From Apostichopus japonicus (taxonomy: Eukaryota > Echinodermata > Holothuroidea > Aspidochirotida > Stichopodidae), in NCBI RefSeq assembly GCF_037975245.1, contig NC_092570.1, forward strand, positions 13,714,501-13,778,500: 64,000 nt of DNA, in the 5' to 3' direction. Positions 33,473 to 44,319 of this stretch are shown here, one piece after another (positions within the stretch are counted from its first letter, which is position 1; the number at the start of each line of letters is the position of its first letter). The notes below the pieces were generated by a model. The model was not told the origin of the DNA. It ran no database searches and saw nothing but the letters and a program-made list of their open reading frames with translations. The position numbers were made by a program, and so were the translations under genes.

Positions 33473-34579
33473 TAATCCACTATGTACTATCATGGCTTTA
33501 CAGTATTTCAGAAGCTTAGCATCTTTGTAAACGATTGACTGGTTTTTTTTCAAGTATTAATTAATACTTCTTCTTTTTTTGTGCAAATTCTTTAACCGAA
33601 TGTTCATAATAAAACACACCGAATATGACGATCATATCCATCAGCCATCATAAATCAGACGATATCGTGTTTCTCTGCATTTTGCAGTTATTTTGATCTC
33701 GAGGGGGTGGGGACGGTGCGGGGGGGTGGGGGGTGAGGGAGGGTAAATAAGCAAACGACACACAATAAACAAAGTGAAAGATTACAACCATAGTGTTTCC
33801 ATCTTGTCGTGTCTACAAGCATACATTGGGTATGGTGATAACGAACATGTCAGCGTAATGTGAATAACACATGTGCTGTTATATATGATATTGTATACAC
33901 TGAAATGGGAATATTCAACCTGCAGGCCGGTTGACACCACATTATGAGGCACTGACGTAATGAAGAATCTTACTTTGTTTGTGTACAGTAACAGCACTGT
34001 ATACAGTATACTAATCCTATAGTGTGCGATAAATAACGGGACTATATGACGCAATTTTAAACTGGCTGTTATGAAATTATTTAAGAAAAAATCCTTGGAA
34101 CTGTTGGCAAAACACTAAATGTCAGATCTCATATTCTCGACTGAGTGATACCCCTCCTCCACTCCCCTCTGTCCCATTCCCTATCTCACCCCCTTTCCAT
34201 ATCCCCCACCCCCCCCCCCCACAAACACATACCGCCTTACACTTATCCCTTTACTTAATTAAATTATCGTAGAACTATAACATGTCCCTATATATGTTGA
34301 GGGTTCTTACAGGTCAACCAAGTGACGACATTTCATGAAATCTCCTCACCCAAACGGAATTTGATGCAAACAGCTTTTGTTCGTTTTTTTATCCCTTGGG
34401 GAGGGGAGTAATCTACACATACTGCCACATGTACCCTATCGTAACTATATACCGCTACACCAGCTATTACGTGATGTTTTGACGGACGGTATAGGCTACA
34501 TAGCGAAGATGTCGAAAGGTGTGCCTTTAAATAAACCGCTATACCGTATGATTTACTCGCAATAAATGTTGGAGACATT

Positions 34580-35470
34580 TTACACTCGTGCTAGGTCTCG
34601 TAACATAGACATTAGCTTTGTTAAGTTTTTCTTAAAGTTATCGAGCTCTTCCTTCTTAATCGTTGAGACAGAACTATTATTACCATCTTGGTCTTCTTCC
34701 TGAAGGTCATAGGTCACTTCCGAGTAATCGCTGAGGTCACTTTCCGAGTAGTCACTGTCCGCATAAGAGTAATCGTTATCGGTACCGAATTCGACATCGA
34801 GATTGTTAATATTAATCGGTGTATCGATGTGAAACGTTTGGCCCCAATACCGACGTCCTGGGTAATCTATTGGTTGTTGAACGTTGGGCTGGAAGTCTGC
34901 AGCCTTCCGGAGAAGGTCACTCAAGGTCATTCGTACTGATGGAGGGCGTTTCTCATTAGCAGGGGCAGGAAGGCTGAAAGCTCGAGCAAATCTCGGGGCC
35001 GATTCCTCCCCAAGTCGCGGTGGTAAATCTTTCCGACGAGGTTCTTTGGCCGGAAGCAGACCGAAGTGACGCTTAGGTTTTGATAATCCTATCAGCAAGT
35101 CCAGAACTTCTTGCTTGTACGGTGAATTGGCATCACCGTACGGGTTACCTGGACCGGTTAACCGATCGTCCGACTCCGACCAGATCTTTTCACGGTTTAC
35201 ACTGCTTCGCTTTAATTCGTAACCCCAGTGGGGACTGATAAATCGTTTGGAAAGGCGGTGTGGTTTGGCGATTTCTTGAACCGGTGTAGTAAGGTCCTTG
35301 TCATTTTTTGCCTCAATATGTAAAATCTCCGGTTTTTTACTATCTTTACTAACTTGTCCGTTTGGTTTTGAAGGCAGCTTGTTATCTGTGCTTGAAGGTG
35401 GTTGGTTGGACCCATCATCAGGAACGGACGATGAATTCACAGTTAGCATAGCCACTAACAAGATCACCAC
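34580..35470 (-). CDS. Secreted neuropeptide/prohormone-like precursor, main exon
   Basis: 296 codons ending in TAA. The exon begins at a minus-strand acceptor (tttgctag) and reads VVILLVAMLTVNSS, a signal-peptide core. There are no cysteines. Dibasic sites, by exon residue: SKR 74-76, KR 87-88, KPKR 131-134, RRK 145-147, EKR 173-175 and GRR 205-207; the last predicts a C-terminally amidated peptide ending QQPIDYP. FISPHWGYELKR (77-88) is a compact peptide between two KR sites. Residues 229-262 are rich in Tyr, Ser, Asp and Glu, giving possible sulfation or phosphorylation sites. The last 24 residues form an amphipathic Lys/Leu helix. Secretion and processing are inferred from these motifs. 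I do not recognise the family, and a non-peptide secreted protein remains possible. G+C is above the flanks, as expected of coding sequence. Confidence 0.72.
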   Translation of the reverse strand: MVILLVAMLTVNSSSVPDDGSNQPPSSTDNKLPSKPNGQVSKDSKKPEILHIEAKNDKDLTTPVQEIAKPHRLSKRFISPHWGYELKRSSVNREKIWSESDDRLTGPGNPYGDANSPYKQEVLDLLIGLSKPKRHFGLLPAKEPRRKDLPPRLGEESAPRFARAFSLPAPANEKRPPSVRMTLSDLLRKAADFQPNVQQPIDYPGRRYWGQTFHIDTPININNLDVEFGTDNDYSYADSDYSESDLSDYSEVTYDLQEEDQDGNNSSVSTIKKEELDNFKKNLTKLMSMLRDLARV

Positions 35471-35749
35471 CTAGCAAACAACAGAAAATATAAAATATTT
35501 AAAAAACAAAACTCAGTCCATCTTAGTTTTGAATAACAAACTAAGGTGATCACGTGATATGGGGTCAGAGGTTGAACAGCACATTATGCTTATGGCAGAG
35601 GTGTACGGGTAATCTTATGCGATGCAGAAAATACGCTGAGAACAAAAACCTTTCACATTTTCTGTTTTCCCCTTACTAATAAATGCGGTTACTCTTTCAA
35701 ATATGTATGGTCTGGTCTATAAACAATCAATTTGTTACCGATACCCAAT

Positions 35750-37085
35750 TAGTTTTTAAACGAATTAACAAATCAGTTTGTAAGCGGTATAGGCCAAGAA
35801 TTTCTTTGTATCCCGCATGCATTTAGCCTAACGTTATACTATTAGTGTACAACCGTTTTTCAATCAGTAGTGACCTGTTTGTAATCATGCAGTGTGTAAC
35901 CGGTTTGTAATGGTTACGTAACAGGTTGCAATCCGGTTTCAATGGATTGCAATCATTTGGTAACCGGTATACATTCAATGAGTTTATAACTAGTATAGAA
36001 TTAGTTAATAAACGTTAAGATTTCAGTTTATAACCGGTACACAATCGGTCTGCAGATGTATAAAATCAGATAGAACCGTTATACAGTTAGTTTGTTATCG
36101 TAATACAATAAGTGTGTAACCGGTATGCACTCAGGTTAAAACCGGTAACACGATCGGTCTGTAATAGAACCGTTATACAGTTAGTTTGTTATCGTTATAC
36201 AATAAGTGTGTAACCGGTATGCACTCAGTTTAAATCTGGTACACAATCGGTGTGTAGATGTATACAATCAGATTGAAACCATTATACCATCAATTTAAAA
36301 CCGGCGAGCAATAAGTTTATAACCGGTAACAATCGGTGTGTGAATTGTATAAACTTAATTTTTAACCGTTTGTACACTGTTTGTTATCGTTATACGATAC
36401 CTGTGTAACCAAGTTCGCGATAAGTTTGTAACTGGTACACATTCGGTGTGTAAGCTGTATAAACTCAGTTTGTAGCCGTTGTACAGTATAGTTTGTTATC
36501 GTTATACAATCGAATTAAAACCGGTATGCATTCAGTTTATAAGCGCTACACATTTGGTGTTTAGTTGTATGAAATCAGTTTGTAACTGTTTTAACGTGTT
36601 AACGTTTGTTTGTTATAGTTATAGAATAAAAGAGTAACCATGTATGCAATCAGTTTACAACTGGTAGGCCTACACATTCGGTATGTAAGCTCTATAAACT
36701 CAGTTTGTATAGTTGTAGAGTTTGTTACTTATCGTTATACAATCGATTTAATACTGGTGTGCATTCAGTTTATAAATGATACACATGCAGTGTGTAAGCT
36801 ATGGAACGCAAAAAGGGCAAACTTATTTCGTTGCTAAGTTTAACGTAAGTTTAGACAACGACGTAAGTTTAGACAACAACGTAAGTTTGAGCAACAACAT
36901 GATAAAACAGCAGCAACAACTTTAGTTTAGACAGCAACAAACTTAGTTTAGACAACGAAATATGGTTGCCCTTTTCGCGTTCCATAGTAAACTGTATAAG
37001 CTCAGTTTGTAGCCGTTGTACAGTCAGTCAGTTAGCGTTTTACAATAAGTGAGCAACCTGTATACGCAATCAGTTTGGAAACTTG
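35750..37085. repeat. Degenerate satellite, period about 20-23 bp
   Basis: Dozens of diverged copies of a unit like gtttgtaaccggtatacaat, with recurring taaccggta, gttatacaat and tcagtttgt blocks. It lies between the candidate start exon and the main exon of the prohormone-like gene, so probably within its intron. A small transposon (36799-36990) is nested in it. Confidence 0.75.
36799..36990. mobile_element. Small inverted-repeat element nested in the satellite
   Basis: Ends tatggaacgcaaaaagggca and the complement of tgcccttttcgcgttccata are near-perfect inverted repeats. Possible 6-bp duplication gtaagc/gtaaac. The interior is a set of gtttagacaacaac repeats. Confidence 0.7.
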
Positions 37086-37226
37086 ATATGTTTGATGCTA
37101 TACATGTATAGGTTTGGCATGAATGGATGCAAGCGATTTTTTGACGTTATCCCTTAAGCGATGCGAATTGATATTTCCATTTCACAGAAGAAACAGATGG
37201 CGTCGAGGGCAAGTATCCACTCCCAC

Positions 37227-37254
37227 CGAAAGTTTCATCTTACTGAATCAATAT
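37227..37254 (-). CDS. Candidate start-codon exon of the prohormone-like gene
   Basis: On the minus strand a run of about 15 T and then AG forms an acceptor at 37256-37255. It is followed by 16 nt of leader, ATG AAA CTT TCG, and a GTGGGA donor at 37226. Joined in phase 0 to 35470 it gives MKLSVVILLVAMLTVNSS, a textbook signal peptide. A competing donor (gtaaga) lies just before the ATG, so the assignment is tentative. Confidence 0.42.
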
Positions 37255-37735
37255 CTAAAAAAAAAAAAAAAATCATTTTAGAACTATATACATTTTATAA
37301 AAGGGTTTAATCAATAGAGACTCGGAGGGTGTTTTAACCGTGCATATCGGGGACATGGTGCTGTAGAATGCGTTAGTTACCCTATTCGATAACATCTCAC
37401 GCGGGGGTAACTGTCACGTAGAAAGATACCGCGGTGAATTATGGGTTATTGTGATTTTATTACAAGGAAAATATTAATTTCAAGTCCATCGAGAATTATA
37501 TCTACATGCTAAGCTGCGTTCGCTGTCACCTTCAAATATGATATTTTTCTTGTAGATTTTTGTTTATTTTGTACTCCCCCCCCCCTCCCCCTTACCTCGC
37601 ACAACTGCACAGATCAAAAAGAAATAAGGTAAGAGAAAACAAGATTAAAACCGTGGTATTTTATAAACTGACATCATTAAGGCATTAATTATATGTTAGC
37701 CGTGTTAGTACCATGATGATATAATAAGAAAACTA

Positions 37736-38050
37736 TTGCAGTTGAAATTAAATTACATGAGTAGATTTATTCCCTTCAGGTTTTTTTTAATTTTTATGTT
37801 GATAGCAACACAACGTTAATTTTATCCAAACAAACATGTGACATTGGTCGTGGTGTATAGAGCACGAATGACTTTTACTCAAGATACTGTAAATAATATC
37901 AAGAAAATTGAAGTTGCTTCCCATACACTGGACAGTAAATATGTTTACATTATAAACCTTGCCTTACACGATTGGAGAACGACTTTCTGGAATTCGTCAC
38001 GCATATCTCAAGCATCCTTTGAAAAAAATATTAGTAGAAGTATATAGATT
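37736..38050 (+). repeat. Dispersed repeat, copy 2
   Basis: Near-identical direct copy of 25195-25510, again ending in a TA microsatellite. Confidence 0.85.
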
Positions 38051-38053
38051 ATA

Positions 38054-38117
<64 letters not shown>
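38051..38117. repeat. TA microsatellite
   Basis: TA run immediately left of the inserted element at 38118. Confidence 0.92.
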
Positions 38118-38583
<466 letters not shown>

Positions 38584-39387
38584 TAACGATCCATGTTATA
38601 CCCGCTCTTTTTTTATTACTATTATTATTTTGTTTGTTTCATGATAAACACATTATTTCTTGATGTTTGAGAAGTGAAGAACCTCTCTCCCATTCAGAAA
38701 GCATCTTTACAAGTGATTTCTAAGTAGGACATCGGAGTGATTTCTAAGAAGGATATAAGATGTTTTGTCCGTCCAATTCTCGTTCAGGTTAAGTTGTTTC
38801 CTAATGGAAAGTTGGAGCTCTTTCATCTTCGGGTTGGTATTGTGTCATGCTTTTTTCCTATTTTCAAATGAGTGGTCACGATTTTAAAGGCATCGATTTG
38901 AAACGCTTCGTTGCATTACCTGTCATGTTGTCAGAAAAAGGCAACCTTTATTTTATCTATTGGACTTTTGGTCAACAACAAAAAAAAGAGGCAAAGGCCA
39001 AAAAAAACCCAGCTAAAAATATAAAAAGAATGGCAAATCAAGGAAAAAATCAGAGTAATTGATCATTCTTAGATATAAACTTACAGTTTAAGGTTTAAAC
39101 GTCTTTATTTTATAGTTGTGTTGAAGGTGTGTAAGGATGAGGAGAAGGGACATGGGAGGAAGGGGGGGGGGGGGGTTATGACCGCTTTCGTTTAATGCGT
39201 AAATGTCAAAATAATCATCGTGTTATAAGCTGACAGACATTATGCTAAGTCACTTAGCGTTAATCAGATCAATGTATGCAATATAAAACAAGCATCATAT
39301 TCATGAAGCAATGTTGTTTCACACTTCCTGATAACTATGTTTTCATCTTGATAAATTAGTCATATACAGTATGTCTTTGTTGCGAGT

Positions 39388-39560
39388 TGAGATGTGTCGA
39401 AATATTACCTGTAAGAGGTAAACGGTTTTTTCCGACATTTTGTTCAACAACCGGGAATTGTGAAAAGCATTTTGCCTCCAAATTTAAAAATCTGCTTATG
39501 AGTAATTGATAACTATTCCGAGATTTTGCTCGAGTTTCTTCTGATTTAATAATATAATTC
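39388..39560 (-). CDS. Candidate orphan exon (low confidence)
   Basis: Minus strand open frame ENYIIKSEETRAKSRNSYQL continuing to NVGKNRLPLT, with a good donor (cttacag then gtaata). The composition is protein-like and probably helical. The acceptor side is weak and no homologue is recognised. Confidence 0.2.
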
Positions 39561-40317
39561 TCCAAATTATTAACAGATAATAAAAATGCTAAACCGGTTC
39601 ATTTTTTAAGAAGTTGAATTCTCCTTCCTTTCATTTTCTTCATTTGTAAAAAGGCCAACGGTATATATGGCTTCTGAAAGTTATGGATGATTTTACGTTT
39701 TATAACGAGGTTTTCAAGAATGATTTTGTGCTATTTTGAGATTGCGAGGGTGTACTTATTCTACAAATTCAATCGGAAGTTTTCTTAATATTAAGTGTGT
39801 CATTGATGAATTCGTCTCTGAAATTGGTAGTGGCTATATGCAGGAGACAATTTTTTTTTTAATATTAATCTCCCTTTCATTTTGGTGGTACTATTACAAA
39901 AACGCTATAGTATTTAACCACGTGATGCGACGTCACAAATTAGACTCACCAATAACAAAATAGCTGACAAATCTAATTTACGACATCGTCTCAATATATT
40001 AAATTAATGAAGGTTTTCCAATTTACATTGAATTTGTTGTTTTCTTATCTCTCGTGGCTAAAATCCTCTAGAAAATTGGCGCCGAGACCGAAATCGATCA
40101 AACCAACGGAGAAATGCCTTTGGTTCCGATTGTTTACCTTCAAGCGTATAAATCATTATGATATGATAAAATTGATTCATATACAGGGAGAAAAGGAAAC
40201 CACAAGGTCAAAAGTAGAAGAATGAATGGAATTTAAATTCTCTTTATATGTACAGTCATTTCCAGAATAAAGAATTATTTTGTAGATGACTGTGAATTAT
40301 ACCAACATATCTATTGC

Positions 40318-40458
<141 letters not shown>

Positions 40459-40742
40459 CTGCCGATAACCTGATAAATATTCGATACCAAAATCACATGT
40501 ATACAAAACTGCTCTTTCACTGAAATTAAGAAGTAAAGAATCACAAATTTGGAATTCTCCTGTTTGTCAGTAATACGCCTAAACTCGTAATCTGTATTAT
40601 AAAGTCAAGACAAGTCAAGACAAGTCAAGACAAGCAACAAAACAAAACTGCTTTAAGGGCACAAAGTATAGACAACGCGGCGCCTCAGTATTAGCATAGA
40701 TGTGTTTGTAAGCCAATTAGTAGATACATCCAAAATTAACCA

Positions 40743-41031
40743 GTTACCTTGGTAACCAGTGGCTTTGACAGCTCAAGTTTGTTCCCTTTTGGGGTTTTTT
40801 TTTCAACACATTTAGACGGTATAACCGGAGGTAACCGCTGATGTATGAACTGCCCTATATTATCACATAGACTGTCAATTTGAAGGTTTTTGAAGGTTAT
40901 GGCGAGGACAGCTTCAAGAGGGGGTTGGTTATATGTATGTGGGGTAATCTTGTATGTATTAGCGTTAGCACGCAGGACGGCTGTATGGAAACAGGGATGC
41001 ATGTCGTTGTAAATCTGCCGTTCAGAGTGAA
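40743..41031 (-). CDS. Candidate orphan exon (low confidence)
   Basis: On the minus strand an acceptor (pyrimidine-rich, ending gaacggcag) opens a 96-codon frame: IYNDMHPCFHTAVLRANANT and so on through FIHQRLPPVIPSKCVEKKTP. It runs to a donor AAG/gtaact. Phase 0 on both sides. The composition is protein-like, but I recognise no family and found no partner exon with certainty. Confidence 0.3.
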
Positions 41032-41544
41032 AACAATAATAATTAAATTGAAGAAGATAAGAACATGCATAGAGCAAAGAAAATGGGTAGAGGGGGCGTT
41101 TTCCATACCTGAGGTCATTGTTTCGAATCTAATCTAGCCTATATCAAAATAAATAATAAATTAACAAATATACATGTAACAAATTTAAGAAGCTATGCTC
41201 GATTGATTGGTACCTTTTCAACACACTCCCCCTCCCCTCCACAAAAAGTAAATAAAAAAGAAAATTCCAAATGAAAAGAGGGTTTCATACCCATAGAAAT
41301 GGCCAAAACATATACTGAAAGCCTGTTATGGAAGATTTTTTCATTCAACTATCTACACTAGTTTCTTTATTTTCGAATCCCTCTTAATTTTTAAATCAAT
41401 AGAAAATATAAATAGTGTGCCAAAATGATGCGAAGAGTTTTTACGAAGATGAATGTTAATTTCCGATGGAAATTACTATGAATTCCTTGTCAATCTACTT
41501 CTCAGCATGGAAAAGGAAATAACAAGAAAAGCATAAAGTGAAAT

Positions 41545-41600
41545 AGCGGCGAGCCCGTCTCGCATATATTATGAGGTTGCTGATTCAAATCCAGTCGTAT
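41545..41600 (+). mobile_element. tRNA-derived SINE head fragment
   Basis: cccgtctcgcat, then gaggttgctgattcaaatcc, resembles the 3' half of a tRNA with a B-box-like gattcaaatcc. The acceptor stem cannot be drawn, so I read it as a decayed tRNA-derived SINE rather than a tRNA gene. Confidence 0.35.
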
Positions 41601-41609
41601 ATATAAGTC

Positions 41610-44140
41610 TCAGATTTTTTTCTTTGCTCTTTTCTTTTAAGTATGGTAATCATTTCCGATTCAGTTTTCCCGTTGTTCAACTTGTTATATTCACAATCAA
41701 AGTGCTTTTCTCATGCGTCGTTTATTTACTCAATTTTGAAAGTTAATTACTAAAAATTAATGAGGTTTAGTACGGCCATGTAAACATCACAATCAAGGAT
41801 GGAGGAAGCCTATATGGGCGAGTGTTATTCAATCATAACGAACTGTCCACATTTGTAAGTTTTGGCTAGATTTCTTGTTTTGCCAGGCACTCCCTTTAGT
41901 CCTTGATCCAATCAAGAGATAGTCAGTTCATCAAATTGTTGCGAAAATTCGTTTCCCTTTTCGATGAAATTATTATTCATCTGACTCCTTGGGGGGGGGG
42001 GTAACAACAAAATGAAGGAAAAATCAAAGATTCTTAGGTAATTATATCGTAGTTCTATGAGATTTATATGTCTATCATATTGGTTAGAAGGATCAAACTT
42101 CTGACTCTATTGTCCCCAATGGATATACAGATCATAGAGTATCGATATATCCACCAAGAGTAATACGGTAGACAACAGTACTATTATAGATAACTACTAT
42201 GGACATTGTTACTCTTCTCTGCACAATTGATCTCCTTAGCAGCGGCTATAAACCACCCTGAATTAAATCAATTGGAGTCGCTACCCCCCCCCCCCCCCGG
42301 CAGACAAAATATTACAAAAAAATCTTAGTGGACAGTGCATAAATATATAAAATGTAAGCGTGTTACAAACTCATTAGTCGAAACTCCTTCAACATTGTAT
42401 CAAAAGCTGGGAAATATACCACAAACATTCCTCACAGGGGAGAGCCAACTCTTCTGTTAACGCCCCCCCCCCACCTAACTCGACGACATAACATCTTAGC
42501 ACCCCTAATACAAACGTGGCAGAGATAACACCTCATTAGACACCTACAGAACTGTATCGTTACACCACAGGTTACCTCTTCAGCTAAATTAAATTTTTAA
42601 TCAAGCGATTCAGAGATATCAGTAACTATAGTGTAAATCTTAAAATTTAATACTACAGTAAACACGGTGCTGATGAAACACGGTGCTGATACATGGGTAT
42701 CATGTGCCATTAGCAATACAGTAAGAACTGAGGATATGTGTAATCACATATGTGTAATATATGTAATCACAAGAAATGCATCAAACCTGGATGTGATTGG
42801 CGGTAATACTTTGCATACATACAATATTGTTTCTTCTTTTTGTGCTACATGCTACAGCTAAAGATATAAGCACCAAAAAATGGTTATATTTATCGGCAAA
42901 TAGTACTTATGCATGAGATTTAAAATAATCTGCTCCTCTCCCCTCCTCTTCCTTTTCGTATTCTTTGTATCTTTTGCTTATTTTGTCTTCTTCTGTATTT
43001 CTTCTTCTCTTCATTTTCTATATCGTCTTTTTCCTTACTCTTATAACCCCAAGTTGTCCAAATTTGGATTAATATTGACTGAATTATTAATAATTGTATC
43101 CCGCCCACTCACTGACATCAGATTATTCATAGTTGCCATGCATGGCTATGGTAATAAGTAAAGAAATATTTGGTCGGCCATATTCAATTAAGTTGTCAAT
43201 GGTCAAAGAAATACTTAACATATATACGCCAAATTGTGTAAGAATTGGGCAAACGAGGCGTTAATCAGAAGATAAATTAACTTGTTTCATAATGAGGTTG
43301 TTTTAATGTGATCATCAAAAAAATCCATTCATTCTTTTGTATTTCTGTCCTTCGTTAACTTAACAATAATGTTATTGAATGCTTATTTATTTTATCGTAC
43401 TATACGGGAAAAACTAAAAAACCGATCACACTGTTTTGTTCTATGTTGGGGGGGGGGGGTGTGTGTGTAAGGCAGGATTGGGGTGGGGGAGGAGTGTGGA
43501 ATTGTCATCATATTAATCCAAAATTCAACTGTGGCCTGTACATAACGTACAGATGCTAACAATATATGCACGATTAAAAGTCTTCAACATCTCTGATTAA
43601 CCGATTAAAGTTGTAAATCTAACGTTTTAAAATCGTTAGGTGGCAATGTAGCTATAAATTTGTAAATAATCAAAACATGTGGATTCAACAGTTGCACATG
43701 ACATTCTTCATGAAATCAGTCTGTGGTTTGTACTTATATCTGTCATTAAAACAAAAGAAAGCGATAACCTTTTGCGACGTCAAAGAAAAACATGGACATG
43801 GTATATGTCATTCGAAGGTGAGATTACTTTTACAAACAGTTAAAACAAAGCTGAGGGTCTGTCAATTAAGTTTAATTGATTGAACGATAAACTTGTTTTG
43901 GGGTGACTCGTTTTCGTTTTATAGTTAGACTTAGATAATTATGTTAAGGTTTCGAAGAAAGAAAAAAAAAATGTTTTTTTGTTGTTGTATTCAGCTAAGA
44001 TAAGCATACATGGAAGAGATTTTTAATTGAGAAAGATAGCAAACCCCCATCTGTTGATTATCCATTCTTTATCTTTAAATGTTCACTGATGAATCGCTCC
44101 ATGTGACAACAGAAACCTTCCATTCCCCATGACGGTTGGA
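41610..44140. other. Intergenic, no recognised gene
   Basis: Homopolymer C/G runs near 41990, 42287 and 43447 and otherwise nothing I can support. Confidence 0.4.
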
Positions 44141-44149
44141 GTTGACATA

Positions 44150-44312
44150 CTTCTTACGTCATATGATGACGTAATATGACTATATGCGACAGGACACGCG
44201 TACCCCATTAGTCGGAGTTATTGCCGCTATATACATGGATGAGAAGCTCTTCAATTTGTCATCAGTTTAACCGACTAAGTATAGTGCTTAAGATTGTGTC
44301 GTGTACCCAGTA
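44150..44312 (+). promoter_or_regulatory. Candidate CRE/TATA promoter with 5' exon
   Basis: Two CRE-like sites (ttacgtcat, gatgacgtaat, 44155-44176) precede a tatatac box at 44228 and an initiator-like tcagttt at 44263. A donor gtaagt follows at 44311 after ccca. This is the layout of a TATA/Inr promoter with a short non-coding first exon. The TATA-to-Inr distance (about 36 nt) is somewhat long, and no coding exon is recognised downstream. Confidence 0.32.
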
Positions 44313-44319
44313 AGTAAAG

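Noticed and set aside
41545-41600. Functional tRNA gene
   Set aside because: No acceptor stem or D arm can be formed; better explained as a SINE remnant.
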